Source: Symsagittifera roscoffensis (taxonomy: Eukaryota > Xenacoelomorpha > Acoela > Convolutidae). Taken from it: 64,000 nt of DNA. A program made the translations under genes and the position numbers. Every line of letters begins with the position of its first letter. Position 1 is the first letter of the stretch. The stretch lies in NCBI RefSeq assembly GCF_963678635.1, contig NC_087069.1:921948-985947 (forward strand). Reading direction: 5' to 3'. This document shows, in pieces, positions 46,920-60,390 of the stretch. Under the pieces are notes generated by a model. That model was not told the origin of the DNA and ran no database searches. It saw only the letters and a list, made by a program, of their open reading frames with translations.

Positions 46920-47270
46920 TCAAAAATGAATCTTCCGTGCTTCAGTTTTATTGGAAATACTTTTTGGTTGGCCTGTTTCTGGATCAATCACTAAAAAAAT
47001 TATTTCGAAAGCCTCTTTGAAACTGGGAGTAAAAGTGGAAAATAGCCTGCGCGATAAGGACTGGAACAACTTGTAGTCCAGCACTCGAAACCCAGAGGCA
47101 GATAAACTCCGCAGGGCTTCTGAGGTCTTCTCCATCCCATAATAAAACTCTGTCCTGGACATTGAGTCCACAAATATTATATTCAAGTTCGGATTATGAT
47201 CGAGATCGGATGTCGAATTAGACACTGAAGCATTCATGTAGTTTCCATCGACTTGAAAATCTCCTTTCAT
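46920..47270 (-). CDS. DUF229 (sulfatase-like) protein fragment, probable single exon
   Basis: The 116-codon frame contains LDHNPNLNIIFVDSMSRTEF and then YYGMEKTSEALRSLSASGF and LDYKLFQSL. The pattern hydrophobic strand - (I/V)D-S-(M/V/T)-SR - (N/E)F, followed by a helix with the KT motif, is the start of the DUF229 catalytic-like domain, whose fold is related to alkaline phosphatases and sulfatases. In that family the Asp and following Ser/Thr fall where the metal and nucleophile bind. Full proteins are 400-700 residues, so this is only part of one. A donor-like GTATTTCC after QPK suggests the exon ends near 46960 and that the last 13 residues shown in the open frame are intronic. No neighbouring exon was found; the gap and the satellite lie on either side. 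Decayed gene, isolated exon and misassembly all remain possible. Confidence 0.5.
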   Translation of the reverse strand: MKGDFQVDGNYMNASVSNSTSDLDHNPNLNIIFVDSMSRTEFYYGMEKTSEALRSLSASGFRVLDYKLFQSLSRRLFSTFTPSFKEAFEIIFLVIDPETGQPKSISNKTEARKIHF

Positions 47271-47593
47271 TTTAATTACATATCAAAAAACTACTTTGAT
47301 TACCTAAATCTAGGTTTTGCGACCCACTTGAATGGGTTTATTTTTACTGATTTTTAAGGGTTTATTTCTAACCAATCGTTTTCCAAAAAAAACAATTTCA
47401 TTATAAAAAATTTGTTTACTACTGTAATGTTCTGACTGTATGTAGCCAGATAAACGTTTAAGATTAAACAAAGCAAAGATGTCTCCAACTAATCTGTCTT
47501 ACCAGTAAGTGTTAAAAATATAAGCAATTAGGGTGCAAATATGATCAGTATCAGACTAAGAAGTTGCACGAAACTATTCAGCCGAAAACTCAA
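47271..47593. other. AT-rich spacer before the second satellite
   Basis: Upstream, in the minus-strand sense, of the DUF229 fragment. No further exon or promoter is supported. Confidence 0.5.
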
Positions 47594-50500
47594 AAGCTTG
47601 ACCAATAATACGTGTACTTAATCTGAAAGTACTCTATGAGTAAAATCACCCAATAGTTACAACTCGCTTTATGCAAAACCTACTTGAGTTCCAAAGATAC
47701 CCTGAAAACTTGGATAATGTTTGAAACTTTTTTGTTCAATAGCTTGACCAACAATCCGTGTACTTAATCTGAAAGTACTCTATGAGTAAAATCACCAAAT
47801 GGTTACAACTCGCTTTATGCAAAACCTACTTGAGTTCAAAAGATATCCCGAAAACCTGGATAGTGTTCGAAGATTTTTTTGTTTCAATAGCTTGACCAAA
47901 AAACCGTGTGCTTTATCTGAAAGAACTCTATGAGTAAAATCACCAAATGGTTACAACTCGCCTAATGCAAAAGCTACTTTAGTTCAAAAGATACACCGAA
48001 AACTTGGATAGTGTTTAAAACTTTTTTTTGTTTCAATAGCTTGACCAACAAACCGTGTACTTAATCTGAAAGTACTCTATGAGTAAAATCACCAAATGCT
48101 TACAAATCGCTTTAAACAAAACCTACTTGAGTTCAAAAGATATCCCGAAAACCTGGATAGTGTTTGAAACTTTTTTGTTTCAATAGCTTGACCAACAAAC
48201 CGTGTACTTAATCTGAAAGTAATCGATGAGTAAAATCACCAAATGCTTACAACTTGCTTAATGCAAAACCTACTTGAGGTAGTTGAAGTCAAAAGATATC
48301 CCGAAAACCTGGATAGTGTTTGAAACTTTTTTTGCTTCAATAGCTTGACCAACAAACCGTGTACTTAATCTGAAAGTACTCTATGAGTAAAATCACCAAA
48401 TGCTTACAACTCGCTTTATGCAAAACCTACTTGAGTTCAAAAGATATCCCGAAAACCTGGATAGTGTTTGAAACTTTTTTGTTTCAATAGCTTGACCAAC
48501 ACACCATTTACTTAATCTGAAGGTACTCTATGAGTAAAATCACCAAATGGTTACAACTCGCTTTATGCAAAACCCACTTGAGTTCAAAAGATATCCCGAA
48601 AACTTGGATAGTGTTTGAAACTTTTTTGTTTCATTAGCGTGACCAACAAACCGTGTTAATCTGAAAGTACTCTATGAGTAAAACTACCAAATGGTTACAA
48701 CTCCCTTTATACAAAACCTACTTGAGTTTCAAAGATACCCTGAAAACTTGGATATTGTTTGAAACTTTTTTGTTTCAATAGCTTGACCAACAATCCGTGT
48801 ACTTAATCTGAAAATACTCTTTGAGTAAAATCACCAAATGATGAAACTCGCTTTATGCAAAACCTACTTGAGTTCAAAAGACCCCGAAAACCTGGATAGT
48901 GTTTGAAACTTTTTTGTTTCAGTAGCTTCACCAACAAACCGTGTACTTAATCTGAAAGTACTCTATGAGTAAAGTTACCAAATGGTTACAACTCGCTTTA
49001 TGCAAAACCTACTTGAGTTCAAAAGATACCTTGAAAACTTGGATAATGTTTGAAACTTTTTTGTTTCAATAGCTTGACCAACAATCCGTGTACTTAATCT
49101 GAAAGTACTCTTTGAGTAAAATCACCAAATGATGAAACTCGCTTTATGCAAAACCTACTTGAGTTCAAAAGATATCCCGAAAACTTGGATAATGTTTGAA
49201 ACTTTCTTTTCAATAGCTTGACCAACAAACCGTGTGCTTAATCTGAAAGTACTATATGAGTAAAATTACCAAATGGTTACAACTCCCTTTATGCAAAACC
49301 TACTTGAGTTCCAAAGATACCCTGAAAACCTGGATAGTGTTTGAAACTTTTTTGTTTCAGTAGCTTCACCAACAAATCGTGTACTTAATCTGAAACTACT
49401 CTATGAGTAAAGTTACCAAATGGTTACAACTCGCTTTATGCAAAACCTACTTGAGTTCAAAAGACACCTTGAAAACTTGGATAATGTTTGAAACTTTTTT
49501 GTTTCAATAGCTTGACCAACAATCCGTGTACTTAATCTGAAAGTACTCTTTGAGTAAAATCACCAAATGATGAAACTCGCGTTATGCAAAACCTACTTGA
49601 GTTCAAAAGATATCCCGAAAACTTGGATAATGTTTGAAACTTTTTTTTCAATAGCTTGACCAACAAACCGTGTGCTTAATCTGAAAGTACTATATGAGTA
49701 AAATTACCAAATGGTTACAACTCCCTTTATGCAAAACCTACTTGAGTTCCAAAGATACCCTGAAAACTTGGATAATGTTTGAAACTTTTTTGTTTCAATA
49801 GCTTGACCAACAATCCGTGTACTTAATCTGAAAGTACTCTTTGAGTAAAATCACCAAATGATGAAACTCGCTTTATGCAAAACCTACTTGAGTTCAAAAG
49901 ATATCCCGAAAATCTGGATAGCGTTTGAAAATTATTTGTTTCAATAGCTTGACCAACAAACCGTGTACTTAATCAGAAAGTACTCTATGAGTAATATCAC
50001 CCAATGGTTACAACTCGCTTTATACAAAACCTACTTGAGTTCAAAAGACCCCGAAAACCTGGATAGTGTTTGAAACTTTTTTGTTTCAGTAGCTTCACCA
50101 ACAAACCGTGTACTTAATCTGAAAGTACTCTATGAGTAAAGTTACCAAATGGTTACAACTCGCTTTATGCAAAACCTACTTGAGTTCAAAAGATACCTTG
50201 AAAACTTGGATAATGTTTGAAACTTTTTTTGTTTCAATAGCTTGACCAACAATCCGTGTACTTAATCTGAAAGTACTCTTTGAGTAAAATCACCAAATGA
50301 TGAAACTCGCTTTATGCAAAACCTACTTGAGTTCAAAAGATATCCCGAAAACTTGGATAATGTTTGAAATTTTTTTTTTCAATAGCTTGACCAACAAACC
50401 GTGTGCTTAATCTGAAAGTACTATATGAGTAAAATTACCAAATGTTTACAACTCCCTTTATGCAAAACCTACTTGAGTTCCAAAGATACCCTGAAAACTT

Positions 50501-53500
50501 GGATAATGTTTGAAACTTTTTTGTTTCAATAGCTTGACCAACAATCCGTTTACTTAATCTGAAAGTACTCTTTGAGTAAAATCACCAAATGATGAAACTC
50601 GCTTTATGCAAAACCTACTTGAGTTCAAAAGATATCCCGAAAACTTGGATAATGTTTGAAACTTTTTTTTTCAATAGCTTGACCAACAAACCGTGTGCTT
50701 AATCTGAAAGTACTATATGAGTAAAATTACCAAATGGTTACAACTCCCTTTATGCAAAACCTACTTGAGTTCCAAAGATACCCTGGAAACTTGGATAATG
50801 TTTGAAACTTTTTTGTTTCAATAGCTTGACCAACAATCCGTGTACTTAATCTGAAAGTACTCTTTGAGTAAAATCACCAAATGATGAAACTCGCTTTATG
50901 CAAAACCTACTTGAGTTCAAAAGATATCCCGAAAATCTGGATAGCGTTTGAAAATTATTTGTTTCAATAGCTTGACCAACAAACCGTGTACTTAATCAGA
51001 AAGTACTCTATGAGTAAAATCACCCAATGGTTACAACTCGCTTTATACAAAACCTACTTGAGTTCAAAAGACCTCGAAAACCTGGATAGTGTTTGAAACT
51101 TTTTTGTTTCAGTAGCTTCACCAACAAACAGTGTACTTAATCTGAAAGTACTCTATGAGTAAAGTTACCAAATGGTTACAACTCGCTTTATGCAAAACCT
51201 ACTTGAGTTCAAAAGATATCCCGAAAACTTGGATAATGTTTGAAACTTTTTTGTTTCAATAGCTTGACCAACAATCCGTGTACTTAATCTGAAAGTACTC
51301 TTTGAGTAAAATCACCAAATGATGAAACTCGCTTTATGCAAAACCTACTTGAGTTCAAAAGATATCCCGAAAACTTGGATAATGTTTGAAACTTTTTTTT
51401 CAATAGCTTGACCAACAAACCGTGTGCTTAATCTGAAAGTACTATATGAGTAAAATTACCAAATGGTTACAACTCCCTTTATGCAAAACCTACTTGAGTT
51501 CCAAAGATACCCTGAAAACTTGGATAATGTTTGAAACTTTTTTGTTTCAATAGCTTGACCAACAATCCGTGTACTTAATCTGAAAATACTCTTTGAGTAA
51601 AATCACCAAATGATGAAACTCGCTTTATGCAAAACCTACTTGAGTTCAAAAGGTATCCCGAAAATCTGGATACCGTTTGAAAATTATTTGTTTCAATAGC
51701 TTGACCAACAAACCGTGTACTTAATCAGAAAGTACTCTATGAGTAAAATCACCCAATGGTTACAACTCGCTTTATACAAAACCTACTTGAGTTCAAAAGA
51801 CCCCGAAAACCTGGATAGTGTTTGAAACTTTTTTGTTTCAGTAGCTTCACCAACAAACAGTGTACTTAATCTGAAAGTACTCTATGAGTAAAGTTACCAA
51901 ATAGTTACAACTCGCTTTATGCAAAACCTACTTGAGTTCAAAAGATACCTTGAAAACTTGGATAATAATTGAAACTTTTTTGTTTCAATAGCTTGACCAA
52001 CAATCCGTGTACTTAATCTGAAAGTACTCTTTGAGTAAAATCACCAAATGATGAAACTCGCTTTATGCAAAACCTACTTGAGTTCAAAAGATATCCCGAA
52101 AACTTGGATAATGTTTGAAACTTTTTTTTTCAATAGCTTGACCAACAAACCGTGTGCTTAATCTGAAAGTACTCTATGAGTAAAATCACCAATTGGTTAC
52201 AACTCGCTTTATGCAAAACCTACTTGAGTTCAAAAAATACCTTGAAAACCTGGATAGTGTTTGAAATTTTTTTGTTTCAGTAGCTTCACCAATAAACCGT
52301 GTACTTAATCTGAAAGTACTCTATGAGTAAAGTTACCAAATGGTTACAACTCGCTTTATGCAAAACCTACTTGAGTTCAAAAGATACCCTGAAAACTTGG
52401 ATAATGTTTGAAACTTTTTTTGTTTCAATAGCTTGACCAACAATCCGTGTACTTAATCTGAAAGTACTCTTTGAGTAAAATCACCAAATGATGAAACTCG
52501 CTTTATGCAAAACCTACTTGAGTTCAAAAGATATCCCGGAAACCTGGATAGTATTTGAACCTTTTTTGTTTCAATAGCTTGACCAACAAACCGTGTACTT
52601 AATCAGAAAGTACTCTATGAGTAAAATCACCCAATGGTTACAACTCGCTTTATACTAAACCTACTTGAGTTCAAAAGATATCCCGAAAACTTGAATAATG
52701 TTTGAAACTTTTTTTTTCAATAGCTTGACCAAAAAACCGTGTGCTTTATCTGAAAGTACTCTATGAGTAAAATCACTTAATGGTTACAACTCGCTTTATG
52801 CAAAACCTACTTGAGTTCAAAAGATACCCCGAAAACTTTGATAGTGTTTGAAACTTTTTTGTTTCAATAGCTTCACCAACAAACCGTGTGCTTAATCTGA
52901 AGGTACTCTATGAGTAAAATCACCAAATGCTTACAACTCGCTTTAAGCAAAACCTACTTGAGTTCAAAAGATATTCCGAAAACCTGGATAGTGTTTGAAA
53001 CTTTTTTGTTTCAGTAGCTTCACCAACAAACCGTGTACTTAATCTGAAAGTACTCTATGAGTAAAATCACCCAATAGTTACAACTCGCTTTATACTAAAC
53101 CTACTTGAGTTCAAAAGATATCCCGAAAATTTGGATAATGTTTGAAACTTTTTTTTTCAATAGCGTGACCAACAAACCGTGTGCTTAATCTGAAAGTACT
53201 CTATGAGTAAAATCACTTAATGGTTGCAACTCGCTTTAAGCAAAACCTACTTGAGTTCAAAAGATACCCCGAAAACTTGGATAGTGTTTGAAACTTTTTG
53301 TTGCAATAGCTTCACCAACAAACCGTGTGCTTAATCTGAAGGTACTCTATGAGTAAAATCACCAAATGCTTACAACTCGCTTTAAGCAAAACCTACTTGA
53401 GTTCAAAAGATATTCCGAAAACCTGGATAGTGTTTGAAACTTTTTTGTTTCAGTAGCTTCACCAACAAACCGTGTACTTAATTTGAAAGTATTCTATGAG

Positions 53501-54279
53501 TAAAATCACCCAATAGTTACAACTCGCTTTATACTAAACCTACTTGAGTTCAAAAGATATCCCGAAAACTTGGATAATGTTTGAAAATTTTTTTTTTTCA
53601 AAAGCGTGACCAACAAACCGTGTGCTTAATCTGAAAGTACTCTATGAGTAAAATCACCCAATGGTTACAACTCGCTTTATACTAAACCTACTTGAGTTCA
53701 AAAGATATCCCGAAAACTTGGATAGTGTTTGGAACATTTTTGTTTCAATAGCTTCACCAACAAACCGTGTGCTTAATCTTAAAGTACTCTATGAGTAAAA
53801 TCACCAAATGAATACAACTCGCTTTATGCAAAACCTACTTGAGTTCAAAAGATACCCCGAAAATTTGGATAGTGTTTGAAACATTTTTGTTTCAATAGCT
53901 TCACCAACAAACCGTGTGCTTAATCTTAAAGTACTCTATGAGTAAAATCACCAAATGGTTACAACTCGCTTTATGCAAAACCTTCTTGAGTTCAAAAGAT
54001 ATCCCGAAAACTTGGATAAGGTTTGAAACTTTTTTCGTTTCAATAGCTTGACCAACAAACGGTGTGCTTAATCTGAAAGTACTCTATGAGTAAAATCACC
54101 CAATGGTTAGAACTCGCTTTATACAAAACCTACTGGAGTTCAAAAGATATTCAGAAAATTTGGATAGTGTTTGAAATTTTTTCGTTTCAATAGCTTGACC
54201 AACAAACCGTGTGCTTAATCTGAAAGTACTCTATGAGTAAAATCACCCAATGGTTACAACTCGCTTTATGCAAAATTAG

Positions 54280-56480
54280 TTGAGTTCAAAAGATATCCCG
54301 AAAACTTGGATAATGCTTAAAACTTTTTTGTTTCAATAGCTTGACCAACAAACTGTGTGCTTAATCTGAAAGTACTCTTTGAGTAAAATCACCAAATGGT
54401 TACAACTCGCTTTATGCAAAACCTATTTGAGTTCAAAAGATATCCCGAAAACCTGGATAGTGTTTGAAACTTTTTTGTTTCAATTGCTTGATCGACAAAC
54501 CGTGTACATAATCTGAATGTACTCTATGAGTAAAATCACCAAATGGCTACAACTCACTTTATGCAAAACCTACTTGAGTTCAAAAGATATCCCGAAAACC
54601 TAGATAGTGTTTGAGACTTTTTTTGTTTCAATTGCTTGATCAACAAACCGTGCTTAATCTGAATGTACTCTATGAGTAATATCACCAAATGCTTACAACA
54701 CGCTTTATGCAAAACCTACTTGAGTTCAAAAGATATCCCGAAAAACTGGATAGTGTTTGAAACTTTTTTGTTTCAATAGCTTGACTAACAAACCGTGTGC
54801 TTAATCTGAAAGTACTCTATGAGTAAAATCACCAAAAGGTTACAACTCGCTTTATGCAAAACCTACTTGAGTTCAAAAGATATCCCGAAAACTTGGATAA
54901 GGTTTGAAACTTTCTTGTTTCAATAGCTTGACCAACAAACCGTGTGCTTAATCTGAAAGTACTCTATGAGTAAAATCACCCAATGGTTACAACTCGCTTT
55001 ATGCAAAACCTAGTTGAGTTCAAAAGATATCCCGAAAACTTGGATAATGCTTAAAACTTTTTTGTTTCAATAGCTTGACCAACAAACTGTGTGCTTAATC
55101 TGAAAGTACTCTTTGAGTAAAATCACCAAATGGTTACAACTCGCTTTATGCAAAACCTATTTGAGTTCAAAAGATATCCCGAAAACCTGGATAGTGTTTG
55201 AAACTTTTTTGTTTCAATTGCTTGATCGACAAACCGTGTACATAATCTGAATGTACTCTATGAGTAAAATCACCAAATGGCTACAACTCACTTTATGCAA
55301 AACCTACTTGAGTTCAAAAGATATCCCGAAAACCTAGATAGTGTTTGAGACTTTTTTTGTTTCAATTGCTTGATCAACAAACCGTGCTTAATCTGAATGT
55401 ACTCTATGAGTAATATCACCAAATGCTTACAACACGCTTTATGCAAAACCTACTTGAGTTCAAAAGATATCCCGAAAAACTGGATAGTGTTTGAAACTTT
55501 TTTGTTTCAATAGCTTGACTAACAAACCGTGTGCTTAATCTGAAAGTACTCTATGAGTAAAATCACCAAAAGGTTACAACTCGCTTTATGCAAAACCTAC
55601 TTGAGTTCAAAAGATATCCCGAAAACTTGGATAAGGTTTGAAACTTTCTTGTTTCAATAGCTTGACCAACAAACCGTGTGCTTAATCTGAAAGTACTCTA
55701 TGAGTAAAATCACCCAATGGTTACAACTCGCTTTATGCAAAACCTAGTTGAGTTCAAAAGATATCCCGAAAACTTGGATAATGCTTAAAACTTTTTTGTT
55801 TCAATAGCTTGACCAACAAACTGTGTGCTTAATCTGAAAGTACTCTTTGAGTAAAATCACCAAATGGTTACAACTCGCTTTATGCAAAACCTATTTGAGT
55901 TCAAAAGATATCCCGAAAACCTGGATAGTGTTTGAAACTTTTTTGTTTCAATTGCTTGATCGACAAACCGTGTACATAATCTGAATGTACTCTATGAGTA
56001 AAATCACCAAATGGCTACAACTCACTTTATGCAAAACCTACTTGAGTTCAAAAGATATCCCGAAAACCTAGATAGTGTTTGAGACTTTTTTTGTTTCAAT
56101 TGCTTGATCAACAAACCGTGCTTCATCTGAATGTACTCTATGAGTAATATCACCAAATGCTTACAACACGCTTTATGCAAAACCTACTTGAGTTCAAAAG
56201 ATATCCCGAAAAACTGGATAGTGTTTGAAACTTTTTTGTTTCAATAGCTTGACTAACAAACCGTGTGCTTAATCTGAAAGTACTCTATGAGTAAAATCAC
56301 CAAAAGGTTACAACTCGCTTTATGCAAAACCTACTTGAGTTCAAAAGATATCCCGAAAACTTGGATAAGGTTTGAAACTTTTTTAGTTTCAATAGCTTGA
56401 CCAACAAACCGTGTGCTTAATCTGAAAGTACTCTATGAGTAAAATCACCCAATGGTTACAACTCGCTTTATGCAAAACCT
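54280..56480. repeat. Higher-order repeat: three copies of a 734-bp (5-monomer) block
   Basis: TAGATAGTGTTTGAGAC is at 54601, 55335 and 56069. Other variants (AATGCTTAAAACTT, TTGCTTGATCGACAAACC, ATCACCAAAAGGTTAC) repeat at the same 734-bp step. The copies are almost identical; the third drifts apart at about 56470, where CTACTGGAGTTCAAAAGATA matches the monomer that precedes the first copy (about 54131). That is the pattern of recent unequal exchange. Confidence 0.92.
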
Positions 56481-58329
56481 ACTGGAGTTCAAAAGATATT
56501 CAGAAAATTTGGATAGTAATTGAAACTTTTTCGTTTCAATAGCTTGACCAACACACCGTGTGCTTAATCTGAAAACACTCTATGAGTAAAATCACCCAAT
56601 GGTTACAACTTGCTTTATGCAAAACCTATTTGAGTTCAAAAGGTATCCCGAAAACTTGGATAACGCTTAAAACTTTTTTGTTTCAATAGCTTGACCAACA
56701 AACCGTGTGTTTAATCTGAATGTACTCTATGAGTAAAACTACCAAATGGCTACAACTCGCTTAATGCAAAACCTACTTGAGTTCAAAAGATATCCCGAAA
56801 GCCTGGATAGTCTTTGAGACTTTTATGTTTCAATTGCTTGACCAACAAACCGTGCTTAATCTGAATGTACTTTATGAGTAAGATCACCAAATGCTTACAA
56901 CACGCTTTATGCAAAACCTACTTGAGTTCAAAAGATATCCCGAAAACTGGATAGTGTTTGAAACTTTTTTGTTTCATTAGCTTGACTAACAAACCGTGTA
57001 CTTAACCTGAAAGTAATCTATGAGTAAAATCACCAAATGGTTACAACTCGCTTTATGCAAAACCTACTTGAGTTCAAAAGATATCCCGGAAACCTGGATA
57101 GTGTTTGAGAATTTTTTGTTTCAATTGCTTGACCAACAAACCGTGCTTAACCTGAAAGTAATCTATGAGTAAAATCACCAAATGGTTACAACTCGCTTTA
57201 TGCGAAACCTATTTGAGTTCAAAAGATATCCCGAAAAACTGGATAGTGTTTGAAACTTTTTTGTTTCAATAGCTTGACTAACAAACCGTGTACTTAACCT
57301 GAAAGTAATCTATGAGTAAAATCACCAAATGGTTACAACTCGCTTTATGCAAAACCTACTTGAGTTCAAAAGATATCCCGAAAACCTGGATAGTGTTTGA
57401 GACTTTTTTGTTTCATTTGCTTGACCAACAAACCGTGTACTTAACCTGAAAGTAATCTATGAGTAAAATCACCAAATGGTTACAACTCGCTTTATGCAAA
57501 ACCTACTTGAGTTCAAAAGATATCCCGAAAACCTGGATAGTGTTTGAGACTTTTTTGTTTCAATTGCTTGACCAACAAACCGTGCTTAACCTGAAAGTAA
57601 TCTATGAGTAAAATCACCAAATGGTTACAACTCGCTTTATGCAAAACCCATTTGAGTTCAAAAGATATCCCGGAAACCTGGATAGTGTTTGAAACTTTTC
57701 TGTTTCAATTGCTTGACCAACAAACCGTGTACTTAATCTGAATGTACTCTATGAGTAAAATCACCAAATGGCTACAACTCGCTTTATGCAAAACCTACTT
57801 CAGTTCAAAAGTTATCTCAAACCTGGATAGTGTTTGAGACTTTTTTGTTTTAATTGCTTGACCAACAAACCGTGCTTAATCTGAATGTACTCTATGAGTA
57901 AGATCACCAAATGCTTACAACACGCTTTATGCAAAACCTACTTGAGCTCAAAAGATATCCCGAAAAACTGGATAGTGTTTGAAACTTTTTTGTTTCAATA
58001 GCTTGACTAACAAACCGTGTACTTAACCTGAAAGTAATCTATGAGTAAAATCACCAAATGGTTACAACTCGCTTTATGCAAAACCTACTTGAGGTACTTG
58101 AGTTCAAAAGATATCCCGAAAACCTGGATAGTGTTTGAAACTGTTTTGTTTCAATAGCTTGACCAACAAACCGTGTACTTAATCTGAAGGTACTCTATGA
58201 GTAAAATCACCAAATGAGTACAACTCGCTTTATGAAAAACCTACCTGAGTTCAAAAGATATCCCGAAAACCTGGATAGTGTACTCTTTGAGTAAAATCAC
58301 CAAATGGTGAAACTCGCTTTATGCAAAAT

Positions 58330-58610
58330 CTAAGGAGATCCAATTCCAAATAAGTTCGTCTTTGAAGGTCAACTTAAGCATAACTATATTGTTTAAAAAT
58401 GTTTTCAACAGTTATTTGGCAAAAATTTTAGCACATTCAAAATGTTTTAAATAACTGCAAGGCATTGAAGTTTTTTTTGAGTTTTTTTAATGTGCCCCAC
58501 AGTTTGTGTTAAGCACTTCTTAAGAGTGTTTATGTTAAGCACTTTGTGTTAAGCACTTCTTAAGAGTGTTAAGCACTTGTGTTAAGCACTTCTTAAGAGT
58601 GTTAAGAGTT
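58330..58610. repeat. 191-bp unrelated insert in the satellite plus a GTTAAGCACTTCTTAAGAGT mini-repeat
   Basis: CTAAGGAGATCCAATTCCAA begins an insert (58330-58520) that is repeated almost exactly at 60199-60390. In the satellite copy it is followed by three or four rounds of GTGTTAAGCACTTCTTAAGA over about 90 bp (to 58605), whose core CACTTCTTAAGAGTG is nearly palindromic. The satellite then resumes with AAAAGATATCCCGAAAACC. The monomer just to the left is also damaged: GGATAGTG joins TACTCTTTG. Confidence 0.9.
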
Positions 58611-59685
58611 TAAAAGATATCCCGAAAACCTGGATAGTGTTCGAAACATTTTTGTTTCAATAGCTTGACCAACAAATCGTGTGCTTAATCTGAAAGTACT
58701 CTTTGAGTAAAATCAACAAATGGTGAAACTCGCTGTATGCAAAATCTATTTGAGTTCAAAAGATATCCCGAAAACCTTGATAGTGTTTGAAACTTTTTTG
58801 TTTCAATAGCCTGACCAACAAACCGTGTACTTAATCTGGAAGTACTCTATGAGGAAAATTGCCAAATGGTTAGAACTCGCTTTATGCAAAACCTACTTGA
58901 GTTCAAAAGATATCCCAAAACCCTGTATAGTGTTCGAAACTTTTTTGTTTCAATAGCTTGACCAACAAACCGTGTACTTAATCTGAAAGTACTCTATGAG
59001 TAAAATCGCCAAATAGTTACAACTCGCTTTATGCAAAACTTACCTGAGTTTAAAAGATATCCCGAAAACTTGGATAATGTTTGAAACTTTTTTTGTTTCA
59101 ATAGCTTGACCAACAAACCTGTACTTAATCTGAAAGTACTCTTTGAGTAAAATCACCAAATGGTGAAACTCGCTGTATGCAAAATCTACTTGAGTTCAAA
59201 AGATATCCCGAAAACCTTGATAGTGTTTGAAACATTTTTGTTTCAATAGCCTGACCAACAAACCGTGTACTTAATCTGGAAGTACTCTATGAGGAAAATT
59301 GCCAAATGGTTAGAACTCGCTTTATGCAAAACCTACTTGAGTTCAAAAGATATCCCGAAACCCTGTATAGTGTTCGAAACTTTTTTGTTTCAATAGCTTG
59401 ACCAACAAACCGTGTACTTAATTTGGAAGTACTCTATGAGTAAAATCACCATATGGTTACAACTCGCTTTATACAAAATCTACTTGAGTTCAAAAGATAT
59501 CCCGAAAATTTGGACAGTGTTTGAATCTTTTTCGTTTCAATAGCTTGACCAATAAACCGTGTACTTAATCTGAAAGTACTCTATGAGTAAAATCACCAAA
59601 TGGTTGCAACTCGCTTTACGCAAAACCTACTTGAGTTCAAAGATATCCCGAAAGCCTGGATAGTGTTTGAAACTTTTTTTGTTTA

Positions 59686-60198
59686 GACCATTGAAAGTGC
59701 GGAAAAATTTGTCTTGTTTTTTACTGATTTTTTTTTTCATTACGAGGTTTTGCAAGCAGATTCTGCAAAAAGCGCTCCCTTTGTTCATCTTTTGTTCTTT
59801 CATTATCTTTGATCGTTCCGACAAAAAATTAACATGTTTAAAGACTCTTCTCTGGAATCTAGGACCATACAGACACAAAATTGCGCGCCTATCCAGTTCA
59901 CAGTTTGGCCTCATAATATTGTTTCCCACTTAAAAACAAGTACCACAAATAGTCATCGAATTATATCATGTCCAAACCCTGTCAGTCGTGATTCGAGCAT
60001 TCAGTCTACAATCCAGCAAATAAAGCGAGCAAGTAGGCTTGTAATAGATTTACTTCATTGGGCTTCATTGTTTACCAAAGTTGTTCAAACTTTAGTTTTT
60101 ATTAAAGCTCATAGTTGATACAAAAGAAGGTTGCTTTATACACAGAAAAAGTTGGTTTGTTTAGTTGTTCTCACAAAAAATATTTAGTTCTTCAAAAA
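59686..60198. other. Unique sequence after the second satellite
   Basis: Open frames on both strands (59667-59933 plus, 59627-59929 minus, 59834-60118 plus) overlap each other and begin in or near the satellite edge. None carries a recognisable domain. No gene supported. Confidence 0.5.
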
Positions 60199-60390
60199 CT
60201 AAGGAGATCCAATTCCAAATAAGTTCGTCTTTGAAGGTCAACTTAAGGATAACTATATTGTTTAAAAATGATTTCAACAGTTATTTGGCAAAAATTTTAG
60301 CACATTCAAAATGTTTTAAATAACTGCAAGGCATTGAAGTTTTTTTTTGAGTTTTTTTAATGTGCCCCACAGTTTGTGTTAAGCACTTCT
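60199..60390. repeat. Second copy of the 191-bp insert sequence
   Basis: Matches 58330-58520 with a handful of differences (AAGGATAAC/AAGCATAAC, AATGATTTC/AATGTTTTC, one extra T). It lies outside the satellite, so the sequence can exist independently of it. Confidence 0.9.

Larger units (their letters stand above)
47594..59685. repeat. 147-149-bp satellite array (about 80 monomers)
   Basis: AGCTTGACCA recurs at 47741, 47889, 48038 and 48185 and on through the array, giving steps of 147-149 bp. Landmarks of a unit are ACTTAATCTGAAAGTACTC, GAGTAAAATCACCAAATGG and CTACTTGAGTTCAAAAGATA. Each monomer carries the perfect inverted repeat TGAAAC-TTTTTT-GTTTCA, and GTACT...AGTAC pairs across the block TAATCTGAA. 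Two monomer classes differ at AAATGGTTACAACTCG versus AAATGATGAAACTCG, and the shorter class is common from 48.8 to 52.5 kb. There is no sequence relationship to the 94-bp satellite. The array is interrupted at 58331-58610 and ends against unrelated sequence at about 59685. The unit length equals the DNA in a nucleosome core, but that may be chance. Confidence 0.97.

Noticed and set aside
59627-60118. Genes at the right edge of the second satellite
   Set aside because: Overlapping frames on both strands, partly inside satellite sequence, with no domain.
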